Source: Paraburkholderia sp. BL10I2N1 | GTDB lineage: Bacteria > Pseudomonadota > Gammaproteobacteria > Burkholderiales > Burkholderiaceae | Direction: 5' to 3' | Length of the DNA: 64,000 nucleotides | Assembly (NCBI RefSeq): GCF_004361815.1 | Contig: NZ_SNWA01000001.1 | Span: forward strand, 744,001 to 808,000 | Part shown: positions 1-8,475 of the stretch, one piece after another | Position numbering within the stretch: the first letter of the stretch is position 1 | Layout of the letters: each line of letters begins with the position of its first letter | Made by a program: the position numbers and the translations under genes | Notes under the pieces: generated by a model | Told to the model about the DNA's origin: nothing | The model's database searches: none | Seen by the model: the letters and a program-made list of their open reading frames with translations, nothing else

Positions 1-497
1 TCGGTCTGCGTCGCGTAGTAGTCCTGGAAGCGCTGGATGGGGCCGGACACCAGAGACGTGAAGTTCAGCACGTAGTTGAGGTAGACGACTGGCGAGATAC
101 GCACCAGCAAGCCTGGGCTGCGTGCATCGATGATCAGGTGCAGCATGCGGAAAAATACGTACGACACGCCGATCGTCACATACGGATGGTCCAGCAGAAG
201 GACCGACGGCACGAAGGCGTATCGCTTCAACCAGAAGAACATGACGATCATCAGCGCAAGCAGCGGCACGAAGACTGGCAGCCCAGGCTTTGCCTGCATT
301 GCCCGTGCGCCCGCGAAGCCCACCCCAAGGAACGCGGCGAACGGCACCAGCGCGGCCGGGTCATGCGAAAACGTCGACAGGAACGAGAGGTTCACCAGCA
401 CCAATACGAGGTTCTGCCACCTGACGGAGCGCGACAGGTTGAAGACCAGCGCCGCCACCGCCGCGAACGCGAGGAACTGGAATGATGGAACAATCAC
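1..497 (-). CDS. MBOAT family O-acyltransferase (AlgI/DltB-like), 3' part missing
   Basis: Only the first ~165 codons are present; the gene runs off the left edge. The start is a GTG at 497, preceded by a GGGGGAG ribosome-binding site five bases upstream, and lies 13 bp after the stop of the SGNH gene. The visible protein is a series of hydrophobic segments (FQFLAFAAVAALVFNL, ALVPFAAFLGVGFAGA, PVFVPLLALMIVMFFWL), then GVSYVFFRMLHLIID and LNFTSLVSGPIQRF, which match the GIS(Y/F)-type and (A/S)GPI-type segments of the AlgI/DltB/PatA MBOAT family. Such proteins move an acyl group across the inner membrane onto a polysaccharide or other acceptor. The active-site His lies in the missing part and cannot be checked. 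Downstream of FkbH, ACP and SGNH genes it is probably the membrane step of an EPS-decorating cassette (inference). Confidence 0.8.
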   Translation of the reverse strand, partial: MIVPSFQFLAFAAVAALVFNLSRSVRWQNLVLVLVNLSFLSTFSHDPAALVPFAAFLGVGFAGARAMQAKPGLPVFVPLLALMIVMFFWLKRYAFVPSVLLLDHPYVTIGVSYVFFRMLHLIIDARSPGLLVRISPVVYLNYVLNFTSLVSGPIQRFQDYYATQT

Positions 498-510
498 GAT
501 GCTCCCCCGG

Positions 511-1671
511 CTACGGCGTATTGCATGAGTCGAAAGCGGCGATGCCGCTGTGCGACAGACTGGCGATGATCCCGTGGGCCACCGCCTGCGACCCGTCTTC
601 GTTCAGGTGGTTGTCGACCGGGTAATAGAATCGTGCGGGATGTGTCTCGTGGCTGAAGGCTGTGAACAGGTCGACGTAACGGACCCCGTGCCGCTGCGCG
701 ATCACGCTCATCGCACGGCCGAGCGCAAACGGATCGACTCCTGATGGCAACGGCTGCGTCGTCAGCAACTCGGCCTGCGCGCGCTGAGGAATGACGACCA
801 GCAGCAGCGGCACACCCGCCATGCGAAACCGGTCGGCGACATCGCCGAGCAACTGGTCGAACGCCGCGAGCCGTTGCTGCCACGCGCGCGAAAAGGGCTG
901 GCGCAGGAAGTCCGCCTTGTCCCCGTAGCGCAGATACATCGAGACCTGTATCTCCGGATTCTCGAACATGAAATGTTCCGCCACCGAGATCGCGCGACTG
1001 TCCTGCACCATTCCCCTGGCCACGCCCAGCAGGTCTGGGTGTGCCCTGGGTACGCCGGCGGTCCCGGTCGGCGCGGTCGCCGCGACCCGCTTCAGACCGG
1101 CCATCTCCCCGTCGGGCAGAGTCAGCTTCTCGAGGTCGAAGGGCGCAACGACCAGCATCGCGGCGTCCGGCCGAAGGCGCAGCGCCGGGCCGACGCGGGT
1201 CTGGAATTTTGCGAGTGGCAAGCCGGTGGTCCCGAGGTTTTGAAATTCGACCGGCCGGCTGCATATGCGCGACATTTGCGCCTCGCTGAGCGCTCCAAAC
1301 GAGTCCGCGTAAGCGACGCCACTGCCCTCCGCAAACGAGGAACCCAGGATCGCCACGCGCTGCGCCCCAGCCGGCTTCGGCCCGCACGCATCGGTGCTGC
1401 GGAAGCCGCATTCGTTGTAGTGATAGGTGATCCAGCCGGTTTCCGGAACCTTGACGCGCATCGTGCAGTTCGGCACGTTGGCAACGCCGAGCGCGTTGTC
1501 GCTGACGTGACACTCGCCGCCGGCGTGAGCTTCTGACCATGCCAGCCGTGTGCCCATTTCGGACACGAAGAACAGCAGCAGAACCGTCAGCACGACGATT
1601 GCCGGCAGCAGCACGTAGTCGCGCCGCGACAGCGTACATCCTGGTTGTTCGTGACGGCTGGCCATCCGCAT
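511..1671 (-). CDS. Membrane-anchored SGNH-hydrolase-like protein (AlgJ/AlgX/DltD-type partner of MBOAT)
   Basis: 386 residues. A single hydrophobic anchor (about residues 19-36, YVLLPAIVVLTVLLLFFV) is followed by a periplasmic domain. The SGNH block I is seen as ILGSSFAEG (Ser at about 111-112), and block V as DNHLNEDG, giving the Asp353/His355 pair. NECGFRS at 86-92 is the N-x-x-GFR segment common in this group. Proteins of this type are often encoded next to MBOAT acyltransferases and finish acyl transfer to a polysaccharide in the periplasm. The start is 3 bp after the FkbH stop, and the MBOAT start follows 13 bp after its own stop, so the three genes are surely one transcript. Whether it is a transferase, an esterase or a structural partner cannot be told from sequence. 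Confidence 0.78.
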   Translation of the reverse strand: MRMASRHEQPGCTLSRRDYVLLPAIVVLTVLLLFFVSEMGTRLAWSEAHAGGECHVSDNALGVANVPNCTMRVKVPETGWITYHYNECGFRSTDACGPKPAGAQRVAILGSSFAEGSGVAYADSFGALSEAQMSRICSRPVEFQNLGTTGLPLAKFQTRVGPALRLRPDAAMLVVAPFDLEKLTLPDGEMAGLKRVAATAPTGTAGVPRAHPDLLGVARGMVQDSRAISVAEHFMFENPEIQVSMYLRYGDKADFLRQPFSRAWQQRLAAFDQLLGDVADRFRMAGVPLLLVVIPQRAQAELLTTQPLPSGVDPFALGRAMSVIAQRHGVRYVDLFTAFSHETHPARFYYPVDNHLNEDGSQAVAHGIIASLSHSGIAAFDSCNTP

Positions 1672-1674
1672 TCC

Positions 1675-3651
1675 TTAAGCTGGCAGTGCCACATCGAAGC
1701 CGGTCCGATGCACGACGAAATGCTCGACCGGACGACTGCGCGCGTCCGTCGAGATCTCCCAGACTGTCGTGCCGTCGTCGTGCTCGCCAATCGGAGTGAA
1801 GCCGAGCGCTGCGTAGTGATCCTTGACCAGCGCGTTACGCCCGGTCGGCACGTAGCGTCCAGTCACTCGCGCAATGCCACGCTGCGCCGCGTGCGTGAGT
1901 ATCTCGTTGAGCACCATCTGCTCGACCTTGCGGCCCAGCACCCGGCAACTCATCAGCCAGGTGTCGATATCCCACGTATCGGCCTCGCCGCTGTCGTTGA
2001 CGGCATCATACGCATCGCCGCGCAACGGGCGACAGATTACGACGGAGATCATCCCGTTGTCGCCGAATATGTCAGTCAGGCGCACCTGCAGCGTGAAGCA
2101 GCCGCCGTCCTCTTCGAGACGCACGACGTCGGCTTCGGTATAGCGGCGGGTCGTCAGGTTGAACTGGTTCGACTTGTTGATCAACTGGACAATCCGTGCG
2201 CGGCTGACGCCGTCGAACGGGGCGAACGTGATCCGCATCTCCAGCGACTTCAGATACGCGTCGACGTCGCCCGCTTGGTTCTGTAGCGCGATCCGGCGCG
2301 CGTTGTCCTCGTAAAACACCGCGCGTTGCCGGTCCTCGGCGACGAACGACAGCGCTTCGAAATAACCCGCCGCATTCAGCGTGCGCGCATACAGCGACGG
2401 ATCGTCGGGCAGTTCAGGTACCGCCACTTCGGGCAGCATCTCCCGCACCAGGTTGCGCTCAACCGGGTTATCGTCGAGAAACACCATCGATTCAAGGCCG
2501 AGCGACAGTTCCTGAGCGATCGCCCGAATATTGGTTGCCTTGTCGTTCCAGTTCGCCTGGAATACCGTAAAGTGGTGCTCGCGCAGCAGCATTTCCGGGT
2601 GCTTCTGGAACGGCAGTCTCGCGGTTTCATCATTATTCTTCGACGATACGGCAAGCATCACGCCGCGCTCGCGCAGCGCCAATGCCATCGTCTGAACGCT
2701 CAAATGCGCTTCGCCAACCACGTCGCCTTGCGCGATCCGGATTCCTTCAAGCAGGTCGTCGCCGATCACGCCGCCCCACAATGTGTTGTCGAGATCGAGG
2801 ATCAGCACACGTCGACTCTTGCCGCGCGCCGCACCTGACAGTCGGCCCAGATGGTCCGCATACAGCGGCAGGTAGGCGGCAGAAAAGGGATATTTAGCAA
2901 GATTCCATTGCGATGGTGAATGCCAGTTTGCGAGCCCCACTGTCTGCGCGAGCGTGTGGACGCCAAACAGGATCGCATCGCTGGCGGCGACGCGGCGCAC
3001 CAATTCGTGATTGAAGCGTTCGATCAGGTTGTGCAGCGTGCCCGGGATCGCCGCGTCGCGGCTGCCAAACAGCGTTTCCGGCGGCGGTGCAAGCGTCTGC
3101 AGGATCGGCAGCGCGTTGCCGTGCTGGCGCAGCCCTTGTGCGATGCTCTCGAGGTAGTGCAACGCGGCGTTCACACTGGCCTGTGCTCTTTCTTCATTGC
3201 CCGGTTCGACACAAAACGGCAGCCCCCGGTAATCGACCGCGACGAGCACTGCGTCGAGTTTCCCGGTGTTGATAGGCGAATCCGGTGTTAGCGCTTCCTG
3301 CGACACCTGGTCGTAACGACCCAACACGCAGTCGAGCGCAACGCCGTGTCGGGCGGCCGATGCGACCAGAGGCCAGGCGAGGTGATCGAGCGTGCAGTTA
3401 CTGACGATGCCGAGCCTGAACGGAGTCAGCGGCGCGAGCGGACGCCCATTGCGGCGCGCGGCAGCGATCGCCTTGCCGAGCCGGACCAGCTGGTTTTCGT
3501 CGAGTGCGTGGGTCGCGAGCCAACGTACCAGCTTGCCGGGATCGACGGCCAGGTCGTTCGCGTCGTTGTTTGCGAGTGAGCGGCACTGGGCGGCAAAATC
3601 GGCGGGCGGGGGCGGCAGCCATCCCAGCGAGGCATACAGATCATTGACCAT
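1675..3651 (-). CDS. FkbH-like HAD-IIIC / GNAT protein (acyl carrier protein loading)
   Basis: 658 residues. The N-terminal ~280 residues are an FkbH-type N-domain. The HAD phosphatase core carries motif I DLDNTLWGG (286-294), motif II SSKN (336-339) and the acidic motif FLDDNPVER (391-399). A GNAT-like region follows (about 480-640, ending ...FTPIGEHDDGTTVWEI). Known FkbH-family enzymes in polyketide pathways take D-1,3-bisphosphoglycerate, remove phosphate and load the glyceryl group on an acyl carrier protein. A small ACP gene lies 44 bp upstream and the SGNH gene starts 3 bp downstream, so this protein probably charges that ACP. The glyceryl substrate is an inference from the family; another hydroxyacyl group is possible. 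Confidence 0.85.
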   Translation of the reverse strand: MVNDLYASLGWLPPPPADFAAQCRSLANNDANDLAVDPGKLVRWLATHALDENQLVRLGKAIAAARRNGRPLAPLTPFRLGIVSNCTLDHLAWPLVASAARHGVALDCVLGRYDQVSQEALTPDSPINTGKLDAVLVAVDYRGLPFCVEPGNEERAQASVNAALHYLESIAQGLRQHGNALPILQTLAPPPETLFGSRDAAIPGTLHNLIERFNHELVRRVAASDAILFGVHTLAQTVGLANWHSPSQWNLAKYPFSAAYLPLYADHLGRLSGAARGKSRRVLILDLDNTLWGGVIGDDLLEGIRIAQGDVVGEAHLSVQTMALALRERGVMLAVSSKNNDETARLPFQKHPEMLLREHHFTVFQANWNDKATNIRAIAQELSLGLESMVFLDDNPVERNLVREMLPEVAVPELPDDPSLYARTLNAAGYFEALSFVAEDRQRAVFYEDNARRIALQNQAGDVDAYLKSLEMRITFAPFDGVSRARIVQLINKSNQFNLTTRRYTEADVVRLEEDGGCFTLQVRLTDIFGDNGMISVVICRPLRGDAYDAVNDSGEADTWDIDTWLMSCRVLGRKVEQMVLNEILTHAAQRGIARVTGRYVPTGRNALVKDHYAALGFTPIGEHDDGTTVWEISTDARSRPVEHFVVHRTGFDVALPA

Positions 3652-3695
3652 GCGACATAACCCCTCAGGCGGACATGGAAACGCTGGTTGACAGG

Positions 3696-3950
3696 TTACT
3701 GCCGCGTCGGCTGACTCCGCGATCCGATCAACTGGACAAATTCGCCGACGTCTTTCAGCCCGACGATGTCAGACGCGGCAAATTTGACGCCAAACGCCTT
3801 CTCGACAGTCAGCACGAGCCGAATGTGCGCAAGACTATCCCAGCCATCGATGTCGGCCGCAGTCGTATCGGGGTTCGCGACAATATCGTCATCGTCAAAC
3901 ACGTCGCGAAACACGTCCGTGAGCTTCGCGTAGATTTCCGATTGGATCAT
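3696..3950 (-). CDS. Acyl carrier protein
   Basis: 84 residues, the normal size for a free-standing ACP. The phosphopantetheine attachment motif is GWDSLAHIRL, with Ser39 as the prosthetic-group site. The N-terminal helix is acidic (DVFRDVFDDDDI), as usual. It is the first intact gene of the ACP-FkbH-SGNH-MBOAT block and stands away from any fatty-acid or polyketide synthase gene. It therefore probably carries the acyl group loaded by the FkbH-like protein and presented to the MBOAT protein, as DltC does for D-alanine. No phosphopantetheinyl transferase gene is nearby; a general one encoded elsewhere would be needed. Confidence 0.9.
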   Translation of the reverse strand: MIQSEIYAKLTDVFRDVFDDDDIVANPDTTAADIDGWDSLAHIRLVLTVEKAFGVKFAASDIVGLKDVGEFVQLIGSRSQPTRQ

Positions 3951-4469
3951 TCCATGACCTCATGAAGAGTCGAGCCCTGAGTCCCTTCGTTATCCAGAAT
4001 TTCTTCCGGCTCGCATTGAATTTCATGCGTCACGTACCGTCGCGTTACCGTCGATCGCCATTTCCGTGCCGCGCGTCGCATCCTGGCTTGCGTAAAACCG
4101 CATACGAATGTCCAGATGCTACTAGGTGGCCTTATCCATTTCCGGCCAAACAGTTGGTGTGATACGCCATTCAAATCCGGGGACATGTTCAGGAGCGGGC
4201 TTCACTCGAGACACGGCATGCGCACTTCGCAACAGCTCCCGTCTGCGGCGGACCAGCATTTCGGGCAGATCCCTCAGCCGCCACAGGACAGCGGGGAAAA
4301 ACGGACGCCGGGATTTCAGCAAACGCCTATGCTCAAGCAAAAATGGCCAGATGAGCACAGGTTTTGTCGGCCATGGACTGGCATCACCTCTCAGGCGGAG
4401 CACCCACGGTGACTACTATCAGGATACGGTTCCGTTGTCGCCGATGCCGCCACTCGAAGGAGATTCATC
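3951..4469. other. Intergenic region with possible glycosyltransferase remnant
   Basis: This 519-bp gap lies between the ACP gene (minus) and a small plus-strand gene. It should hold the promoter of the ACP operon, but I see no convincing promoter motif. Its right half carries the glycosyltransferase-like fragment listed separately. No terminator or tRNA was seen. Confidence 0.6.
4122..4403 (-). pseudogene. Probable C-terminal remnant of a GT2-type glycosyltransferase
   Basis: An open frame of 93 codons with no plausible start. The central part (FLLEHRRLLKSRRPFFPAV, then LWRLRDLPEMLVRRRRELL) resembles the basic, Trp/Leu-rich C-terminal tail of family 2 rhamnosyl/glycosyltransferases, where the chain ends shortly after the catalytic domain. 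The catalytic domain itself is absent. It lies upstream of the ACP operon in the same direction, as if a deletion had removed most of a glycosyltransferase gene of the locus. The match is from memory of family sequences, so confidence is low. Confidence 0.35.
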
Positions 4470-4961
4470 ATGCTCGAAGTCGCTCGATGTACCGTGTTGA
4501 CGCTATCCATCGCATGCGCGTGCGGCACCACGTCCGCCCATCAGCCGCAGGGCTATGGCGATGCTCCCACGGCTCGCGGCATGGGAGCGGACCTCGCCGA
4601 GGCACGCGGTATGGCCTTCACCGCACCGCCCGTGCTTCTCGACGGAACGGACGACGCGCAACTATCGGGTTCGCCACAGCCGTACGAGGATGCCTATCAA
4701 TCGCAAATGACGGCCGTCACGCAGCACCAAGACGTTCTGTCGGGGGCAGACGGCACCCATACCCCCACATCGCAGGAACGCATGCTCATCGGGGCAAACG
4801 CACCGTTGGCCATGGCCCGGATTGCGCTTGCAGCCCCCCAGGACACCGGAGCCCTGCGCCGTGGGCGCAGCGCCGGCCCGACGCAAGGCCCCGCCGCCGC
4901 TGCCCGGAACATCTATGGCGACGGCACGTCCCTTCACCCCATTTACAGGTTGCCGTGGTAG
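4470..4961 (+). CDS. Small exported protein of unknown function
   Basis: 163 residues. AGGAG lies eight bases before the ATG, a strong ribosome-binding site. The N-terminus (VLTLSIACACGTTSA) reads as a short Sec signal with likely cleavage after Ala23; two Cys are near, but no proper lipobox is seen. The mature part is rich in Ala, Gly, Pro and Gln with no recognisable domain. It is the only plus-strand gene inside the EPS locus, lying between the two minus-strand blocks and convergent with the WcaI-like glycosyltransferase gene (17 bp between stops). A cell-surface role linked to the EPS is possible, but only from position. Confidence 0.55.
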   Translation: MLEVARCTVLTLSIACACGTTSAHQPQGYGDAPTARGMGADLAEARGMAFTAPPVLLDGTDDAQLSGSPQPYEDAYQSQMTAVTQHQDVLSGADGTHTPTSQERMLIGANAPLAMARIALAAPQDTGALRRGRSAGPTQGPAAAARNIYGDGTSLHPIYRLPW

Positions 4962-4978
4962 CCGGGTAGCGTCCTGAT

Positions 4979-6307
4979 TCAGTCGCCCTGCGTCGGCTCA
5001 AGCGGCGCCGCAACCGGACTCTCGTGCGTCAGGTCGTCTGCCTCGTTCAACCGACGGTTTTTGCGCGCAGTCGGCTCGCCCTGCGCACCTAGCTGCGCCA
5101 GTCTGTCGTTCAGGCAGCCCAACACCGTCGTCGTTGCCAACGTGCGTTCGGCGAATTCGCGCGCAGCGATGCCGAGCGCCGCACGCCGTTGCGGATCAAA
5201 CGCAAGCGCCTCGATTGCCGCGACCAGCGCGGGCACGTTTTCTGGCGGAACGACGACACCACGCGGCGAAACCACACCGAACAGCTCAGTACCGGGGCAA
5301 GCCATCGCGACAATCGCACGGCCGCTCGCCATCATGCCGCCCAACTTCGACGGCATCACGAGGTCCGCCGCGCCGCCGCGTTGTGGCAGCACGTGGATGT
5401 CCGCCACGTTCAGCAGTTCATTCAACCGATCCGCTGGCTGGAGCGGCATGAACCGGCAATTCGGCAAGCTCGCGCAGCGCTCTTCGAGTTGCGCGTGGGC
5501 CGGTCCGTTTCCGCAGAATACGAAGCTTATGTCCTTGTGGTGCGCAAGCACCTCTGCCGCTTCGACTACAACCTCGAGTCCCTGCTTGGCCCCCATGTTC
5601 CCCGCATACAGGACAACAACCTGGGGCGTCGACTCGTCGAGACCGAGCAACTGGCGATAGTGGCGCGCGCCTGGTAATGGCGTGATCGTCCGTGTGTCAA
5701 CCCAGTTTGGCAAATGGTATGTCTTGAGCGGATCGACGCCCTTGAGGATCGCGCGCCCGGTCATCTTCTCTGACAGGCTCGACACGACGTCAAAACGACG
5801 TAGCAGCATGCGTTCGATTGCAAGCGCCACGCGCCGCGCCCGTTTGCCTCGCATCAGGCCGAGGTCGAACGCCGCGTCGACCTCATAGTCCTGAATGTGC
5901 AACCACGACTTCGCGCCGCTCGCGCGCGCCAGCGCCCACGATGCGGGTGCGCTCATGAGGCTCGGCGCAATGCTCATCACCAGGTTTGGCCGCCACACCA
6001 CGTGGGCAGCCAATATCGGCAACGACGACAGCGCAAAGGTTGCAAGATGCAGCAGGCGCTTGACACCCGTGGGCACCGCCGGAACCCACAAAGGCACACG
6101 CCGGATCTGCACGCCGCGCGTGAGTTCGATGCGATAGCGCCAGGGACTGTAGCCGGTCTCTATCCGCCACTGCGGATAGTAGGGTGGCCCACAGACGACG
6201 CGCACCTCATGCCCTTCGGCGACCATCGACTCCGCCATCTCTGCGGTGTATTTGCCGATACCGGTGAGCTCCGGCGCATAGTTGAGCCCGACGATCAGAA
6301 TCCTCAT
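4979..6307 (-). CDS. wcaI: WcaI-type GT4 glycosyltransferase
   Basis: 442 residues from the chosen start MRILIVGLNYAPELTG at 6307, which has GGAGAGG just upstream; an in-frame upstream start would overlap the preceding gene and adds sequence unlike the family. The N-terminal signature LNYAPELTGIGKYTAEMAE and the WcaI-like context PPYYPQWRI are typical of the colanic-acid WcaI group. The C-terminal donor domain has YAGNMGAKQGLE, FCGNGPAH and PSKLGGMMASGRAIVA. It should add one sugar, probably from a GDP- or UDP-sugar, to the lipid-linked EPS repeat on the cytoplasmic face. It is the last gene of the manC-to-glycosyltransferase series. The C-terminal ~25 residues are a variable tail. The sugar specificity is not predictable. 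Confidence 0.85.
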   Translation of the reverse strand: MRILIVGLNYAPELTGIGKYTAEMAESMVAEGHEVRVVCGPPYYPQWRIETGYSPWRYRIELTRGVQIRRVPLWVPAVPTGVKRLLHLATFALSSLPILAAHVVWRPNLVMSIAPSLMSAPASWALARASGAKSWLHIQDYEVDAAFDLGLMRGKRARRVALAIERMLLRRFDVVSSLSEKMTGRAILKGVDPLKTYHLPNWVDTRTITPLPGARHYRQLLGLDESTPQVVVLYAGNMGAKQGLEVVVEAAEVLAHHKDISFVFCGNGPAHAQLEERCASLPNCRFMPLQPADRLNELLNVADIHVLPQRGGAADLVMPSKLGGMMASGRAIVAMACPGTELFGVVSPRGVVVPPENVPALVAAIEALAFDPQRRAALGIAAREFAERTLATTTVLGCLNDRLAQLGAQGEPTARKNRRLNEADDLTHESPVAAPLEPTQGD

Positions 6308-6366
6308 ACGCCTCTCCGTCATCCGTGCAGCACCTATGCGCCCAACTTTTGCCGCGACGCGCGTCG

Positions 6367-7512
6367 CTAGCTGGTCAACATCACCGCGCAGCCGCGTGCA
6401 ATGTTCGACGCCGCCGTCGGTGGATCGAAGCGCTGAATGACGCTCATGCAATGTTTCGCAGTCTCGCCGGTATCCGCGAACGCCTCGAGCGCCTTGAGCA
6501 AGGTGCGTCGCAACGAAGCGCCGTCGCCAGGTGCGAACGCGTAGCCCGTGACGCCATCAATCACCAGTTCGGGAACGCAACCGCAGTTGTCGCTCACGAC
6601 AGCGGGACAGCCGTGGTTCAGGGCCTCATTCACGACGAGACCCCACGGCTCGCTGATGCTAGGCAAGACAAGGCAGGTTGCACCGAAGTACTCGCGAGAC
6701 AGGCCTTCGTCCTGCAGACTGCCGACGAAGCACACCGAGGCACCTAATCCTTCATCGGCCACTCTCTGCTTCAACTGATCGCCGAGCGGCCCGGTTCCGA
6801 CGATGCGCAACTTCGCCTCGGGCACTTGCTGTCTGACCGCGGCAAAGGCGTCCAGGAGGGCCTCAACGCCCTTCTCCGCAGACAGTCGGCCCACGAACAG
6901 AAACACCGGATCCTGCCCGGCACGAAAACGCAGCCGGTCGTCGAGTGCGCTTTCCGGCGCGAACGACCACGGCAAAGCCGCCGCCTGGCACGGAATGAAG
7001 ATCCTGTCGCGCTTCGCGCCGAGCGACATGAGGTATTCGCGGCTGCGCTCGCCGAAGCCGAAATAGCCGTCGCACAGCGAAAAGAACACTCGCTTCGGGA
7101 TCGAGGTCAGGATACGATGCGGACGGTCACGGCCGGTCGAATCGCAGAACACCGCGCGCCGCTTGCCGGTCAGGATACAGACAAGCAGCATGGCCCAGTA
7201 CTCTGGACGGTGGTAGCCGGGCAACACCACGAGGTCGGCCTTCGCCCTGAAGACCTCCATGACGAGGCGATACGTCATGCGCCAAACCGGAACGTCCTCG
7301 TAGCAGCCGTTGAAAAGCTTGCGCATCGGATACCGGTGATACGAGTAGTCCACGTCCGAGAAGCCGAGCCGGAAATGCTCGGTATCGGAGATTTGCACAA
7401 TCGAATACTTGATCGCGCCAGCCGTAGAAATGGTGTGCAGCGCCGAGAACACCACTCCCTTATGACGCGACCACACGACGTTATGGAAGATCGTGACGGA
7501 GTTTGTCGTCAT
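6367..7512 (-). CDS. GT4 family glycosyltransferase
   Basis: 381 residues starting at MTTNSVTIFHN (7512), where ATG follows the fcl stop by one base (TGACATG); a longer in-frame reading would lie inside fcl and is rejected. The C-terminal GT-B donor domain is clear: FLFVGRLSAEKGVEALLDAF, LRIVGTGPLGDQL and the nucleotide-sugar loop PSISEPWGLVVNEAL, with the E-x7-E pair. It is part of the EPS operon between fcl and the WcaI-like gene (59 bp apart). Because it follows gmd and fcl directly, a fucosyltransferase role is a reasonable guess, not shown. Confidence 0.85.
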   Translation of the reverse strand: MTTNSVTIFHNVVWSRHKGVVFSALHTISTAGAIKYSIVQISDTEHFRLGFSDVDYSYHRYPMRKLFNGCYEDVPVWRMTYRLVMEVFRAKADLVVLPGYHRPEYWAMLLVCILTGKRRAVFCDSTGRDRPHRILTSIPKRVFFSLCDGYFGFGERSREYLMSLGAKRDRIFIPCQAAALPWSFAPESALDDRLRFRAGQDPVFLFVGRLSAEKGVEALLDAFAAVRQQVPEAKLRIVGTGPLGDQLKQRVADEGLGASVCFVGSLQDEGLSREYFGATCLVLPSISEPWGLVVNEALNHGCPAVVSDNCGCVPELVIDGVTGYAFAPGDGASLRRTLLKALEAFADTGETAKHCMSVIQRFDPPTAASNIARGCAVMLTS

Positions 7513-7513
7513 G

Positions 7514-8470
7514 TCAGACCGCCGCTTCGGAGTGAGTATCCGAGCCATAGCGCACCATGAAGTCCCGATAAGTCGCCTCGAGGCCCTCCCGCAAACCGAT
7601 ACTGGCGCGCCACCCCATTCGCGCGAGGCGCGACACATCAAGCAGCTTGCGCGGTGTGCCATCCGGCTTCGTGGTATCGAAAACGATCTGCCCATCGAAG
7701 CCGATTGCGACTGCGACCCGTTCTGCCACTTCCCGAATCGACAGATCCTCGCCGACGCCGACGTTCAGCAGACCGTCCGCCACCTCGTTCTCGAGCACAA
7801 AGACTGTGGCGGCCGCGAGGTCATCGACATGCAGGAACTCGCGGCGCGGCGTACCGGTCCCCCAGACGACCAATGAGCTCTCGCCCCGCACCTTCGCCTC
7901 ATGAGCCTTGCGGATCAGCGCTGGTAGCACGTGGCTGCTGCCTAGATCGTAGTTGTCGTTCGGGCCATAGAGGTTGGTCGGCATCAACGCGACGAAGCGG
8001 GTCCCGTATTGGCGGTTGTATGCCTCGCATAGCTTCACGCCCGCGATCTTCGCGATCGCGTAGGGTTCGTTGGTCGCCTCCAGCGCGGAAGTGAGCAGGT
8101 AGGATTCCTCGATAGGTTGCGTACAAGCCCTCGGATAGATGCACGACGAGCCGAAGAAAACGAGGCGTGCAACACCGGCCTCATACGCAGCGTGGATGAC
8201 GTTAACCTCGATAGCAAGATTCTGATGGATAAAGTCTGCCGGCTGCGTCGCGTTCGCGAGTATGCCGCCCACCTTGGCGCTCGCAAGCAGCACGATGTCC
8301 ACGCGTTCACTCGCAAAGAAGCTTCGCACGGCTGCCTGGTCAAGCAGATCCAGCTCGGCCCGCGTTCTCGTGATGATGTTGGTGTAACCGTCGGCTCGCA
8401 GCCGGCGTACCAGTGCCGAACCGACCATACCGCGATGGCCGGCGACAAAGATGTTCGCGTTCTTGTCCAT
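7514..8470 (-). CDS. fcl: GDP-L-fucose synthase
   Basis: 318 residues from ATG 8470 (MDKNANIFVAGHRGMVGSA); a GTG three codons upstream overlaps the gmd stop and is also possible. It is an NADPH-dependent extended SDR enzyme: the nucleotide loop is GHRGMVGSA, the catalytic Ser is in FFGSSCIYPR, and the YxxxK pair is YAIAKIAG. It performs 3,5-epimerisation and 4-reduction of GDP-4-keto-6-deoxy-mannose to GDP-L-fucose. It directly follows gmd, forming the two-step GDP-fucose branch fed by ManC. Length and motifs are normal for the family. Confidence 0.93.
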   Translation of the reverse strand: MDKNANIFVAGHRGMVGSALVRRLRADGYTNIITRTRAELDLLDQAAVRSFFASERVDIVLLASAKVGGILANATQPADFIHQNLAIEVNVIHAAYEAGVARLVFFGSSCIYPRACTQPIEESYLLTSALEATNEPYAIAKIAGVKLCEAYNRQYGTRFVALMPTNLYGPNDNYDLGSSHVLPALIRKAHEAKVRGESSLVVWGTGTPRREFLHVDDLAAATVFVLENEVADGLLNVGVGEDLSIREVAERVAVAIGFDGQIVFDTTKPDGTPRKLLDVSRLARMGWRASIGLREGLEATYRDFMVRYGSDTHSEAAV

Positions 8471-8475
8471 GTTCG

